Assembly (NCBI RefSeq): GCF_020740795.1
Contig: NC_067285.1
Span: 41,018,511-41,082,510 of the forward strand
DNA length: 64,000 nucleotides
Source: Apus apus
Lineage: Eukaryota; Chordata; Aves; Apodiformes; Apodidae
Direction of reading: 5' to 3'
This document shows, one piece after another, positions 8,303-21,751 of the stretch. Every line of letters begins with the position of its first letter. The first letter of the stretch is position 1. A program made the position numbers and the translations under genes. Under the pieces are notes generated by a model, which searched no databases, was not told the DNA's origin, and saw only the letters and a list, made by a program, of their open reading frames with translations.

Positions 8303-11300
8303 TAAACATTTGCTGTTGTGGGCTACCACGGATTTCTAGGGCCTAAAAGCCCCCACAGAGGTGCAGGAAGTTTTTCTGCAGCAGCTGTGGCACGGGAAAC
8401 ACCTCCGATTTTGCAGGTTGTTGTTAAAGCTGCTCTTGCATGTGAGCCAGCATGTGCAGCAGTGCTGGAAAAAACAGGCCCTGGGTGAAAACAGGGTCAG
8501 CTCTCCCATGAATGAAGCCAGGCAGATGAGTGGAGGGGGAGCCATGACCCAGAACTGGGGACCGACACAGCTGGGCAAGGCTCAGGTCCTTTCCCCAAAA
8601 CACACTCAGCTGCAAAGGTTTTGCAGTGATGTCTCTTGTAGCAACATCCTCATTTTAGGAAAGCTGCTGAACCCAGCTTGTGGGTTATTCAGTCTTTTGG
8701 GGAAGCCTCCTGTAACAGGAAGCTGCATTTCTCACTGGGCCTGCCTCAGTTTCCCTCTACGATTCAATTGCTCTGTCTCTTATGTTTTGCAGCCCTGACC
8801 CTGGAGTGGAAAGATTCCCATAGGAAAGGAAAGGGCTCAGCAAGCTCTGAGCTGGTAACAACCTTGAAAGTACAAACAGAGGGATAAGTTGATGTAACAC
8901 CAGCTGCTCTCTGATGTTGAAGAACAGGGAGCCCAGCCAGGCCCAAAGTGGAGAGAAAACAAGAACAAACAGATAAACAAAAGAGTTTTCTTGGTGAGAA
9001 CAAGTGATTTTCCTGCTGTTTTCCTTTTATTCTCTAGTGAGAGATTTTGGAGGTACATCTAAGAACTTAAATGACAGCAGTCAATCCACTTTATTCTAGA
9101 AAAGCCTGGTCACATCTTCAATCAGGGAGACTCCCATTCACTTCTCAGGAGGTTGCTGGACCTTCTCCTCTCCAGCAGGGACACCTGCCAGAGGGATTAT
9201 TTCTCCAGAGCTGAGGATGTGGACAAAGGAACGCCTGACTGTGGCTGTAAGAAGGTAAGAGGTATTAACTCCCTCTATGTCTTCAGTAGTTAACTTGACA
9301 TTAAGCAGTATATCATTAAGATTTAAGCTTTTAGAGAAGTGCACTTATGTCATCACCTGGCCAGATATTATTTAATCATTGTTTTAGGTAAGACCTGTTA
9401 GTAAGTAAGTTGTTAGCATTTAAATGGCTCACCCTTGTTGACTGACTGACTACTAGTTGTGCATTTTCTTGCGAAGTTCCCTTTTGCATGATTGCTTTAT
9501 CCTTCTGTTCCACTATCCCAGCTCCCCCACAACCCAGTTGTGCTCGTGCCTTTTTAGTCCCAATTGCTAAGCCCCTGGTGCTGTTTGCAGGGTATCTTTT
9601 GTGTATAGACATCTTGCCTGCTACCTCACCCTGCTCAGGACACCTCCTTATCTCTTCCAGGAGGTCAGCAGCTGGCTCCTTGTCCCGTGCCCCTTGGCAA
9701 ACCCAGCCCTGGGAGCTGAGGGTGCCAAGGCCACTGGAGCATGGGTGACCCCACCAGCAGTGGGCTGTGTGTCCTGGGCTGAGAAGAGGCAAGAGACCAG
9801 CCTGCCCTGCCTTTCCTGAGCTCTCATGCCTAGGACAGGCTGGGAACCAGGAATCTGGCTGACTCCCCCGAGTCTTTGCTGTAAAGAGGGGATGAGAAAA
9901 ACCAACCACAACAACCCACTAAGCCTTTCATATGTTGCTTTGTAACTACTTTTTTTTCTGGCTTTATGCCTTGTGGCTGCATCACAGTCCACCTGATGAG
10001 GAGAGCTGCTCTGCCATGTGTGTGTTTAGGGTGCTACAGCTGGACCTCATGTGGCCATGGGCTTGAGGGGGCCTTGCAGGTATCTTTGGCTCCCTGGAAA
10101 GGCTGAGTGAATTCTCTCTTCTGCTTGCCATCACAGTCTGTAACGTGGTCTCAGTCAGCTTCCAATGCCTTGTTAATCTGGTAGTGACAGTGCTGTAACC
10201 TGGGTAATTAGGAACCCATTGCCCTGGAGCCACAGATCTAGAGGACTCTGAGCCCTTGGACAAACAGTGCAAAGGAATGTCAGTGGGGTTTGGGGAAATT
10301 ACCATTCAGCTTGTTTCAACTTGCAGAGGATATGGAGTCATTTTTATAAAGTGAAGGCCTTTCACCTGCCTTGTGTTGTGACTTATATTGCCCCACTGGA
10401 GTGAGAAGGAAACCACCTCTTCTGTTGGGGGAAAAAAAAAAAGTGCTTTGTTCCTTAATAAGGTGGATGTGGAGGGCAGAAAAATTCAGGCTTCTGTGAA
10501 GCTAGCAGAAGCTTTGGTACATCTCCAGGTACAGTTACCAAGTTTCTTAGCCCTTAAAGGAAATTTCCCTCTCTGGGCATTTTTGCCACCTCTTTTCTCC
10601 CTTCACTAGTGCTCACAATCCTTGGACTGGTCCAGTTCAAAACTTGGAAACTCTCCTGTAGATTTCAGGGCCCAGTTCAGTTCAGTGGCTTTTGTAGGCT
10701 GTGGTGTGTGGGTGTGTGAGGCTGCTGAGTCCCTGGAAAATGTTTTCTTCTGAAGTGACAAATGGGGACCCCCAGGTGGGATGAGGGGTGTGTTCTCTGG
10801 GAGGAAAGGCACAGAGCAGGTGCAGAAAATCCACTGTTGTCTGGGGTATCTCAGAGCCCACAGCAGCTTTGGACAAGCCCTCCCTTGGACACCTGTGTTT
10901 CATCTCTTGATAGATGTGCTGGAGAAGCCTGCTGTCCTCAGGTCCTGCACCCACAGCCAGTCTACACCCCCCTCCTGCCAAAACCCTTATCCAAGGACAA
11001 TTTCTGGGCACGAAATGTACATGTTGAAGGAACCCTGGAGGGATGGCAGCCTGACTTGTCTCGCTTTGTAAATAAACATGGGGAGTGTGCAAGGCAGCAG
11101 CACACATACTTGGCTCCAGCTGGGCTGTTTCTCTATAGTGTGTGGTTTTGGTGTGTGTTCTGGATTCAGAAATCTGTAGGTTTGTTTTTCTACCAGCAAC
11201 TCAACCACTAAACTGCTTAACCTTCTCCACAGTCAGTGCCTTAGGGGAACCAAATGCGAGCAACTCAGACTGTATGAAAACACGAGCTGCAGACTGGCCT

Positions 11301-11559
11301 GAAAGCCAGAAGAAAGCTGTAATTTACTGGAAGGGAAGGTCCTCTTTAAACTTACAGAAAAGAGCATATATAGAAATCTAACAAAAGCATGTAATGATTG
11401 TCTGGTGGGGACCAAGGGATTCTGCTGCTGTGGGAAGCGATGATGTGGATCAGCCATCACATGTTAAACAGTTTGGTTTGGTCAGGTCATGATCCCACAT
11501 CCTCACTGAGGAAGCACCTCTTCATACTACTCAAGCTGTGGAGATGCAGTTAGAAAAAC
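8303..11559. other. Gene-free stretch (3.3 kb)
   Basis: No supported gene or repeat. It contains a short A-run at about 10431-10442. Reading frames on both strands are short and without domains. Confidence 0.45.
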
Positions 11560-13102
11560 AAGAGCTCAGCTAGAATTTAAATGAGACAGAGATGTCAGCA
11601 ACTACAAGGAAGTTTCTTCCAGGTACGTAAACAACAAGCAGAAGCAGACAGAAAATATTGGCCCACTGCTAAACAGGAGAGGTGAATTACTCACCAACAT
11701 GGCTGGAAAGTCAAAAGTTCTTAACACTTTCTTCATCTCTGTCTTTACCAGCACTGGGTTGGGTCCCAGGCCTTGGGAGCAAAAATCCAGGTTGTTGCAA
11801 ACAGACGGACCATCCGTGAAGGAAAAGTTGATGTGGGAACTATTTACAGGAGCTTGACCCCTACAAACTGGTGAGCCCTGGCCGTGTCCACCCCAGGGTG
11901 TTAAGGGAGCTGGCTGACATCATTGTGAGGTTGCTCTTTGTAATCTTTGAGAAGTTGTGGAGACATCCCAGAAGACTGAAAGATGAAAGAAGGATGAAAG
12001 ATTGTCACCCCCATCTACAAGAAGGGCCTGAAAGGAGGATCCAAGAAATGATGGGTCCACCAATTGTACTTCAGTCCCTGGCAAAGTTATGGACCACATC
12101 CTGCTGGGGACTATCACAAGTCAAATGGAGCACGTGCTTGGGAAAAGCCAGCACAGATTCACTAAGTGCTTGTTGTGCTTGACAAACCTGGTCACCTTCT
12201 ATGACCAAGTAACCTACTCGGTTGAGAGGACAGACCCAGACATTGTCTACCTGGATTTTTCCAAGGCTTTTGACAGGGTTCCCAATGTCTCCTCCTTGAG
12301 AAACTGACACATTATGGCCTAGACAAGTGGTCTGTGGGGAACTGGCTGGCAGGGCACACCCACAGGGTGGTGGGAAAGAGCTCCTTTTCAGACTGGGAAC
12401 CTGTCACAAGTGGGGTCCCCCAAGGGTGGATATTGGGCCCAACACTCTTTAACTTCTTCATAAGTGATCTGGATGGTGAGACCAAGTGTGCCCTGATGAA
12501 GTGTGCCAATGGTACCAGACTGAGTGGGGAAGTGGACACCTGGGAAGGGAGAGCCACCCTACAGGAAGACCTGGATCAGCAGGAAGAGTGGATTAGCAAG
12601 AACCTGATGAAGTTCAACAAAGACAAATGTAAGGTCTTGCACCCAGAAAAAAAGTAATTCAGGAGTTTAGCACAGGCTGGCACCTACCAAGCTGGGGAGC
12701 AGCATCTCTGTGGAAGGGGACCTGGGGTCCTGGTGGACAACAAGCTTGATGTGAGTGAACAGTGTGCTGCAGGGTGCTGGGCTGCATCAACAAGGGCATC
12801 ACCAGCAGAGATCATCATCCCACTCTACTCAGAGTTTGTCGGGCCACGCCAGGAGCACAAGTACAAGTTACTCCTGGGGAGATTCCAGTTGGACACAACT
12901 TGAACATTTTTCACAATGAGAACAATCAGCCTTTGGAATAATCTTCCTAGGGAAGTGATGGATTCCCCAAAACTGCACACTTTTAAGGTTTGGATGGACA
13001 GGGTGCTGGGCCATCTTGTCTAGACTGTGCTTTTGCCAAGAAAGGTTGGACCAGATGATACTTGAGGTCCCTTCCAACCTGGTGTTCTATGATTCTGTGA
13101 TA
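11560..13102 (+). mobile_element. CR1 LINE copy with reverse-transcriptase remnants
   Basis: The longest CR1 in the window. Decayed reading frames show the ORF2 order: an LNxFFxSVFTSTG-like segment near 11720, HPRVLRELAD at about 11880, the catalytic-region motif YLDFSKAFD at about 12250, then SGVPQG..LGP and SDLD at about 12410-12470, and KCKVLH at about 12625. The 3' end with GTTCTATGATTCTGTGAT is at 13102. Frames are broken by stops and shifts and the 5' part is missing, so it is dead. Confidence 0.9.
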
Positions 13103-14139
13103 CTTCTGTCACCTGCCTTACCCCGTCCACAGCCAAAAGTTATGGACAGTGGAGCTGGTGCCACTGGCTGCAACATCCTGCCTTGACCTGCCTGCAGCCA
13201 CGAACTCCTGCATTAACCACCTGATTTGTGTCTGAGCTGTAGAGCCTGCTTTGGGAATACGTGTATGTAGGCTCCTGAAGCCCCAAGATGCAGCAGTGCA
13301 AAGCAGCACTGCAAAAAGCATCTTGCTCAACTGACAGGAAAGAGGGGGTTGAATCTGAGGGTGGGCAACAGGCTTGGCTTGCTTTCCCTCCTCGCTTTCC
13401 AGCTCAGGTTCCTCAGCTACCTGTGCTTCAAAGCCTTTTCCTCTGACTTTTCTCCTTTATTTGCATTTCCCCCCCTTTAGGCCTTTTTGCCATTCCTGTT
13501 TTTCCAGCCCTGCCTTTTCCCACTAGGTATTTCCACCCTGATGTTCCATTTCTCCCTGCTGTGCCCTCTGCCAGTCTGTACCTCCTCTGCTCCACCCCCA
13601 GTAAACTGCTGCTGGCTTCTTGCTCCAAATCCACAGCCAAACAGAGGTCAGGAGTTTCCTTCATGAAATTCCTTAGATAGCTTTATGGAATAGTCTCCCT
13701 CTTAGTCTGTGTATCTGCTCCTTCTGAGCCTCCAAGCTCCACCTTCTGCTTTTTGACATGAGCCAGAACAGGAGTGAAAGGAAGATGCTGTGGGCATGCT
13801 CAAGAGACCCAGCACTGCTGAGGCCCAGGAGGTCTCCCTGGAGTCTCATTTGCCTCCTGGAAGGTCTTTGCCTTTATTCCTGTTTATTATTAATGTGTCT
13901 AAATCAAGATCTTTAGTGCAAAATAATGGTTCTTGCTGTGAAATGGTCACCTGTAAAAATAAGTAACTTAGACCAGTGATGGGAGAAGCTGGATGTGGAA
14001 GATCTGTAGGCCAGTTTGCACAGGTCCCATCTCCCCTTAGCAGGAGGCTTGTCCTGTAGGTAATGAGGGATCTTTCAGGCTGGGCTTCCCTGGATGGCCT
14101 CCCTGGGTTTCACAGACAGCTCTGATGCACTGTAGTCAT
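13103..14139. other. Gene-free stretch
   Basis: No supported gene, RNA gene or repeat. Confidence 0.45.
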
Positions 14140-14688
14140 CCTCCCCTTCCACTCTGCCCTGGGGAGGCCTCACCTGGAGTATTCTGTCCAGTTTTGGGCT
14201 CTCCAGTTCAGGGGGGACAGGGATTTTACTTGAGAGAGTCCAACTTAGGCTACGAGGATGACGAAGGGACTGGAGCATCTGTCTGATGAGGAAAGGCTGA
14301 GAGACCTGGGGCTGTTTAGCCTGGAGAAGAGAAGACTGAGAGGGGATCTTAGTAATGTCTATAAGTATATTAAAGGGTGGGTGTCAAGACGAAGGGGCCA
14401 GTCTCTGTTCAGTGCTGCCCTGGGATAGGATGAGGCAAATGGAGAAAAACTAGAACACAGGAAGTTCCACCTCAACACAAGGAAAAACTTCTTTCCTGTG
14501 AGGGTGATGGAGCGCTGGGACAGGCTGCCCAGAGAGGCTGTGGAGTGTCCTCCTCTAGAGACTTTCAAGACCTGACTGGATGTGTTCCTGTGTGACCTGC
14601 CCTGGGTGTTCCTGCTCTGGCAGGGAGGTTGGACTCGATGATCTCCAGAGGTCCCTTCCAACCCCTGACATTCTGTGATTCTATGAGG
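14140..14688 (+). mobile_element. CR1 LINE 3' fragment, second subfamily
   Basis: Begins at the RPHLE-encoding region (GGGGAGGCCTCACCTGGAG) and ends with GATTCTATGAGG. Its 3' end differs from the CR1-J-like copies (CTCCAGAGGTCCCTTCCAAC), so it is an older or different subfamily. Confidence 0.9.
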
Positions 14689-17594
14689 TTAAGGTGTTAT
14701 GCATGTAAATCACTAACAGGCAGGGTGGTCTCCAAGCTAACTGCCCAAAGCCCAGTTGCTTGAGGTGGGTCACAAGCAGCTGATGATTTCATCACCTCCT
14801 GTTGACCCAGTGACTGCCCTGCTGCCTCCTGGCCCACGTGGACTTCCTTTGGTGGGTGGGAAACCAGCTCTGACACATGCCTGGGGGCAAGATGGGATCT
14901 GCTGGGCAAGAACTGGAGAACAGCTGCTGCTCTCAGCACTTCCCAGCAATGAGTAAGGCATCCTGGAAACGGGTGGCAGGAAACTCTGCCTTTCTCCTGG
15001 GGAAGAAGTGATCTCTGTGCCCCCTGGGTGCCCTCTCCCTTGTGACCAGCCATGGCTGTGGTGGCTACCAAATGAGTTGAAGGTGAGATGCTGTGATACT
15101 TGAGGTCTAACATGTTCTTACACTCTCCCTGCTCAGGAGGACATCTCTGCTCCCTGTTGCCACCATGCCCAGCCCCTCTCTGTAAGCCCTGGGTGCCTCT
15201 GCCCTCAGGCCCCATGGTGTCCTGCCAGCCCTTGTCCTGATGCCTTACAAAAGGGGCTTTTGTAGAGGTGTGTTAATATTTAGCTTCCTGTTCCCTGAGC
15301 CAGGAGCAAGATTTTAACAGGGACTGTGCTAGACCAGAGCTGTTTTGCTATTGCTTAACTAGGGCTGCCTGGCTTTGGGCCACTTGCAACAAAAGGCCAG
15401 ACCCCAGAAGAGAGCAGAGCATTGCTACTGTCACTGGAAAACCAAAATTGGGCCCTTTCTCCATGCAGCTCAAACACAGCCCAGGCCTGGGGTTTCAGAG
15501 CTAGAGAAACCAACCCTCAGTTGGTTGGTGGAGGCGTTTGTTGGGGTGGGGGCTTGTGTGTCTCCACTGGGGGATGTAGAGGGGAGCTGGGGGTGATCAT
15601 GACATCTGGCAGAACTTTGTGGCCAGGGAGAAGCTTTCATCCTCTCTACCACAACCCCTGGCCACTGCATCTGCTCCTGGGGTGAGGAAACTGAGGCACC
15701 AGGGACTGAGCTCTGTGGCCAGGCTCTGCCCTGGGCTGTGCTGTCCTGGCAGGCTGGTCTGGCACACCTTGGAGGGGCAGTGGGGAAGGTTTGGCAAGCT
15801 CTGCATCACACTTCATGCCTGAAAGTCCCACTCCTTGAAAGGTGTGAATGCAGTCTGAGAGTTCAGGACTGATTAGGGGATGAGATTAAGCCAACAAGGA
15901 AGATTTTAGGACAGCAGTGAGGTTAAATCTCTGGGTCTTCAATGACAACCATAAAATACTTCTGCCTCATGGTACAAATGCCTCACTCTAGCAGCTGATG
16001 TTAGCCTCTGCTCCTTGTTCAAAGCACATACTGTCAGGGACCAAGTGACTAGGGAACAACTTCATGTCAGGGCATTATCCAGGGCACTGTAAAGGGGGGA
16101 AGCAAGGAAGCCCTTTCCCAGGGCTGCTGGGCTCAGGAGGCAGAGCAGGGCTCTGGTATGGACTTGCTCTGTCAGGCTGCTTTTAAAAAGAGCTCTCCTG
16201 CTTCTCAGAGTTTGCAGAAGATTTCCCATAGCCATGAGGACTGTGGAAAAGGTTTCTAGGTGTTCAGAGATGCAGGAGGTGCAAGGGGACAGGTGAAAAG
16301 CTGACCTCTTGAAGGGGAGATAAAGCCCTGAGGCTGTAAACTGTTCAGTGTGGGACTGTTCAGCTGGCTCTTGTGCAGGTGGCAGCTAAAGTAGCTAGAG
16401 CAGCTACTGTGATGCACTTTTTCAAGAGATGAGAAACAGCTGGGAAAGAAAAAGGGTATTTTACTAATTTTCTTTCTCTTTGTTCCTTTAGTGTGACCTG
16501 TATCAGAAGGAGAAGGTTGATGTTGCATGTTTCTTACCCTTCCTGCACGTGGGACCTGCATTTCCAGAGCCTGCAGCAGGCTCTGACAGGAGCAAGGGCT
16601 GGTGATCAGTCAGTTTGCCAGCCATGAGGGGAAGGTTTTGTTCAAGGTGTGGGGCAAGGCACCTCCCCTTTTTGCTGAAACCTTAAAGGAACAGTTCGTG
16701 GTGTAGGTGGCAAAGTGCTGGTACAAATCAATTCAGTTCATCTATCAGTACCTGCTGATAGCTACTCGTGTTTTCCTGGTGCTGCTGGAGATTCAGTGTT
16801 TGTGTGCTTGGGAGAGACTTGGACTGGTGGTTATTCTTGTCTTGCAATGGCCTGCTGTCACAAAAACCTCTAGGAAGACAAAACTTGTGCTGGAGAGATG
16901 TTCTGTGGCTGGTGTGAGCATCTTCCTCTTTCTTTCAAGACAGGAAAGCACTGCTCAGCCTGGAGCCTGCTCTCATAAGGGTTAGCAACTAAGGGCTTTC
17001 ATGCCCTTAGCTCACAGGAATTGACACACTTACCTTGCAAAACATGATTCATAAGCCACCAGCCTGGTACTGGAAAGCTGCTGGAAAAATCCCAGCTTAA
17101 AAGCTTGATATGTTACTGGGGAAAAAAAAAAAAACAAGTGACAGAGCAGTCTGACACACCCCTGGAGCTGCTCAGAACTGATTTGTATTTCTTTGTGTTT
17201 GACATACAAAGGGCCAGTTTGGACCTCAGCTCCTCCTGACAGCCAGGTTGCTTCTTCAAAGCCTGCAGCTGTGCCCCAAGTTTGGTCCCAGATGTGTAGC
17301 TGCAAGAAGCTTCAAGCAAACAGAGCCCGTTGTCACGCCCCGGAGCCAGCAGAGCTCCTACTGTGCTCTGCACCAGGCAGGACCCTCACACTGGCCACTG
17401 GTTGGCACCTCCCCACCAGCTGCCTGGCTCTGTGATTTCCCTGACAAATTTTCTGTGCCTTTCCCTGCTTTTTTTTTTAATTAATTTTTTTTTAATGTAT
17501 TTTTTTCCTTCAGAAATCTCCAAGCCTTTTTGCTTGACAGGCTACAGGAAGACATGCTTGTGGTTGCCTACAGTTCTGGTGCCCTCAGCAGAAG
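14689..17594. other. Gene-free stretch (2.9 kb)
   Basis: No supported gene. Short A-run (17121-17134) and T-rich patch (17468-17506). The splice-like tract at 16470-16491 leads into no recognisable exon. Confidence 0.45.
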
Positions 17595-18070
17595 AAAGAT
17601 ATGGAGCTGTTGGGGATGGTCCAGAGAAGGGCCACCAAGATGATCCAAGGGCTGGAGCATCTCTGCTCTGGAGACAGGCTGGAAGAGTTGGGGTGTTCAG
17701 CCTGGAGAAGAGAAGGCTCCAGGGAGACCTTAGAGCACCTTCCAGTGCCTGAAGGGGCTCCAGGAAAGCTGGGGAGGGGCTTTTCACCAGAGAATGTAGT
17801 GATAGGACAAGAGGTCATGGTTTTAAACTGAGGGAGGGGAGATTCAGGTTAGATATTAGGAAGAAATTCTTCCCTCTAAGGGTGGGGAGGAACTGGAATG
17901 GGTTGCCCAGGGAGGTTGTTGATGCCCCATCCCTGGAGGTGTTGAAGGCCAGGTTGGACGAGGTTTTGTGCAACCTGATCTAGTGGTTCCCTGCTCATGG
18001 CAGGGGGGTTGGAACCTGATGATCTTTATGGTCCCTTCCAACCTTAATGTGGTTCTATGACTCTATGATT
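17595..18070 (+). mobile_element. CR1 LINE 3' fragment
   Basis: From GAGCTGTTGGGGATGGTCC to GGTTCTATGACTCTATGA. Several internal blocks are shared with the other CR1 copies; the end belongs to a subfamily with a CTCATGGCAGGGGGGTTGG segment. Confidence 0.9.
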
Positions 18071-18423
18071 GTCACCCTGTGGCAATCCCAGGGATCACTG
18101 TTGGTGTGGGATGAATGCTAGATCCACCCTGTGCCTTGGCACTCCCACTCTCCTTGGACCTGCTTGCCTGTGTTTTCACCTTGGTCGGGTCAGGACCACT
18201 TGGGCCACCAGGACCCGGGCTGTTCCAGATGCATCCTCTGCTGTCAGCACCCTGCTTGAGTCAGTGCAAGGTCAGCAGGACCTGGCTGCCTTGCCAGGGG
18301 CCTCCTTAAACTGGGGCTGATTGAGGCTTTGGTGCCTCGTGCGTGTGGCTAAGGAAGGAAGTGACTGATGGGCTTGTGACTGGATTTTCCTTGCAGGTTT
18401 GTGTTGGCAGGCAAGAGCAAAAT

Positions 18424-18608
18424 GAGCATCATCCAAAGGCTTCTTGAACTCGTGGAATGATAGAATCTGCTGAGTTGGAAGGGACCCATCAGGCTCATCG
18501 AGTCCAACTCCTGTCCCTGTGTAGGGCACCCCAAGAATCACCCCAATGATCCTGAGAGCATCATCCAAAGGCTTCTTGAACTCATAGAATGGTAGAATCT
18601 GAAATGCT
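18424..18608 (-). mobile_element. CR1 fragment with internal 132-bp tandem duplication
   Basis: Carries the CR1 3' segment GAGTTGGAAGGGACCCATCA and the block GGCTTCTTGAACTC. The block GAGCATCATCCAAAGGCTTC occurs at 18424 and again at 18556, each followed by a TAGAATCTG tail, giving a period of 132 bp. Confidence 0.8.
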
Positions 18609-19202
18609 TCTGATGCATCTCCCTGGCACTTGCCCAGCTCTAGGTGACCAAAACTGGGGTGGGCAAGAGGGCAGCTGCTCACAGCAGCACCCTGGTGGAG
18701 TTTCAGGAGGGCAGGGGGTGTGTTGGCTGCAGAGAGGAGACAGGATCAGCAGCTCTGTCCTTGGCATCTGCTCCTGACACAAGGCTAGAGCTGTCACAGG
18801 CTCCACAAACACAGGCAGAGCAGGGATTCCAGTACTTGCTTGCTGAAAGGTCTCAGCAAACTCCTGCTGTTCTGACAGATTAAGTTGCCAGACTGAACAG
18901 GCCAAAACATTTTAAATCACATGTGAAGGGAGCTCCTGGCTTTCAGCAGGAATTGGATTCCAGAAGCTCTTCAGATTTTGTCCAGTGGCTTTTGTGCAAT
19001 TACCTGGAAAGCAACATATTTGGTCTTCTGTCTGCCTTGCCTTCTTTCTTGTATTTCTCCTTTTGTCTTGGCAAATGTGGTTTACAACTTAAGAAACACT
19101 TCCTGTGTAGAATGGGGATATCCTCTGATAGACATCTAGATGCCCTCTGATATCTAGAAAATTACCCTTAAAAAAATACATGTTATATGCCTGTATCAAA
19201 GA
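18609..19202. other. Gene-free stretch
   Basis: Nothing supported. Confidence 0.45.
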
Positions 19203-19563
19203 ACCATAGAATGGTTTGGGTTGGAAGGGACCTTTAAGATCACCTAGATCCACCCCCCTGCATGGGCAGGGACACCTCCCACCAGCCCAGGTTGCTCAGA
19301 GCCCCATCCAACCTGCCCTTCAACACTGCCAGGGATGGGGCAGCCACAGCTTCCCTGGGCTACCTGGGCCAGGGTCTCACCACCCTCACACTCAAGAATT
19401 TCCTCCTCATGTCTCACCTCAATCTCCTCTCTTCCAGTTTTAATCAATCCCCCCTTGTCCTCTCCATCCCTGCCCTTGTCCCAAGTCCCTCCCCAGCTTT
19501 CCTGGAGCCCCTTCAGGCACGGGAAGGTGCTCTAAGGTCTCCCTGAAGCCTTCTCTCCTCCCG
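19203..19563 (-). mobile_element. CR1 LINE 3' fragment
   Basis: CR1-J-like copy, 3' end at 19203 and 5'-truncated near the GGCTACGGGAGGAGAGAAGG junction. It closely resembles the copies at 7806 and 39108. Confidence 0.9.
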
Positions 19564-20504
19564 TAGCCTTCTAACACATGCCCCAACTGCTGGGAGAAGC
19601 ACCCCTCCATGTCCCCGGGTTTCTCTGCCACCTCCTTGGGCAGTGGTGGGGATGCAGGCTCAGCACACCTTGCCAAGATGTGCAAGTCTGTGTAGAGCCC
19701 TTGGGCCCTGACAACACAGAGGCACAGCCAGACAGGCTCTGCAGAGAGAGGAGAAGGCCACAGCAGTGCACTCCTGTGCTCGGGTGGCAGGGGAGAGCAG
19801 CTCCCAGGAAAACAGGGATTGCTCCCATGTGGTCCCTACCAGTCCATCCTTGTCTCACTTGACCCTCCAGTGTGAGGAGTCTGCCTGTGCAGTGTTGTTG
19901 CCTCCTTTTGCCCAGTACTCTAGTCAGCCCCTTGTACTGCAGTGTTTTTCTTTGGGATGAAGGCCAGAGAATTTACTTGTAAATTCCTGCAGTGACTTAA
20001 GAAAGTAAGACAACAAGTAGGGGATGTATTTTATTTATTTTTTTTATTTATTTAAGGTGCATTGGCTCAGGAGGATTACAGTTGTGACTGCTGAGCCCAG
20101 ACAAGTTCAGTGAGTCTGTTACACCTACTTCTACTAGTGGGGCTTTCCACTGAGAGAATGTAGTTTTTCATTTCTGTTTAATGATTGACCTGGTTTGGAG
20201 AGCAGGGGAAAGCAAAGCAGCTGTTATTTCAGTCCTCTCTTTCCCTCCTGGATTATACGTTTTGCATGTGGGGACACGTTGTAGGGAATTACCCGTCAGG
20301 GTAAAATGACCTCCAGCCAGGAGGTGCCTCAGCCCTGCTTCCCTGGGCTGAGGGTGAAGCCACGTTGTGCTGCAGCTCCACTTAGCTTCTCTCAGCAGCT
20401 CCTGGGGCTCAGCTCTGTAGGAGTTTCAATGCTTTGTCACCTCAAGAGCAGCTGCAAACACACAGTGAAACCTGAAAACGGTCCTATGTTTGGTCTAGGT
20501 TAGG
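19564..20504. other. Gene-free stretch
   Basis: No gene seen. It holds a T-rich TTTATTTA patch at about 20028-20056. Confidence 0.45.
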
Positions 20505-20698
20505 AAATCACAGAGTGGTGGGGTTGGAAGGGAGCTCTGGAGATCATCTACTCCGACCCCCCTGCTAGAGCAGGATCCCCGTGAGCAGATCCCACAGGAA
20601 CACGTCCAGGCAGGTTGGGAATGTCTCCAGTGATGGAGACTCCACAGCCTCCCTGGGCAGCCTGTCCCAGGGCTTTTGCAGAGGCCTCATGTCTTTGA
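20505..20698 (-). mobile_element. CR1 LINE 3' fragment, second subfamily
   Basis: 3' end AATCACAGAGTGGTGGGGTT at 20508; the CCACAGGAACACGTCCAGGC block identifies the same subfamily as 14140 and 41728. Confidence 0.85.
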
Positions 20699-21374
20699 TT
20701 TTGAAGGACTATTCCACATCTTTGTGAGCTGGGTGTGAGGAGGTGCATGTATCAGGTTGGTCGGGACTGAGGATTTCTGTGTCAGTTTTCATGTTGCTTG
20801 AGATCAGAGCAGGGTTTTTGACCGTGTCAAACAGGATCACCAAGCAAGTGCATGTTGTGACATGTGTTCAGACTCTGGAAAACTGCATTTATAGATTGGG
20901 GGAAACAAGTTGCTTTGGGTGAGCCAGCTGTCATTATAGCTCAGAGCAGCCCTTCCCACACCACTGCTTAAACAGGAAGGGACACAGACGTCTGCCCTGC
21001 CTTCAGTTTGACAAACTAAACTTGTCCCAGTATGTTGATGCACAAACCATTGCCCAAAATAACCCCATTCTTCTGCTTGGGCTTCTATTTGCAATTATCC
21101 CTTCCAACAGGAAGCAAACTCCGTTAATTACATTTCACTGAAGAAACGTTTCTCTTGTGTTTTCCTAGAACGTTCTGTGGGGAGATTGCTATGTGGAAAT
21201 TAAAAAAAACAACAAAGCACAAAACCCAAGCACAAACAAATAAATCAGGAGCTGTTTTCATGGCAGAGCCTGGTTTCTGCCTTGCTGCTCAGGAGAGTAG
21301 GGCCTACACAGATGGAGAGATGTCCTGGAGTGTAGCAGCTGAATAACCTGCAGGTAGGAATAGCTCAGGCCCTG
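20699..21374. other. Gene-free stretch
   Basis: Nothing supported. Confidence 0.4.
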
Positions 21375-21735
21375 CATGGTGGCAACGTACAGAAGTGCAG
21401 AGTGCTCCATCTGGGGAAGAACAGCCCCATGGACCAGTAGAGGTTATAGGTGACCTGCTGGAAGGCAGCGCTGGGGGAAAAGACCTGGGTGGACAACAGG
21501 CTGACCCTGAGCCAGCAATGTGCCCCGGCAGCCAAGAGGGCCAGTGCCACCTTGGGGGGCATCAAGAAGAGTGGCCAGCAGGTCAGGGAGGTTCTCCTGC
21601 CCCTCTCCTCTGCCCTGGGGAGGCCTCACCTGGAGCCCTGGGGGCAGGTCTGGGCTCCCCAGTTCAAGAGGAACAAGGAACTATTGGAGGGAGTCCAGCA
21701 CAGGGACACTAAGGAGGCTTTCTCAGCTGTGAGCA
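21375..21735 (+). mobile_element. CR1 LINE internal fragment (ORF2 C-terminus)
   Basis: Translates with interruptions to CR1 ORF2 C-terminal motifs: NSPMDQ, LTLSQQCAPAAKRA, EVLLPLSSALGRPHLE and WAPQFKRNKELLE. Both ends are truncated, and it abuts an oppositely oriented CR1. Confidence 0.85.
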
Positions 21736-21751
21736 GAAAGGTGCCTGAAAA

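Noticed and set aside
12089-12657. Reading frames with reverse-transcriptase motifs as a functional gene
   Set aside because: Stops and frameshifts break them and 5' parts are missing; they are CR1 LINE remnants, as are those at 45818, 49621, 53592 and 62034.
16455-16560. Splice-acceptor-like tract followed by a short open segment
   Set aside because: Single isolated acceptor without donor, homology or neighbouring exons.
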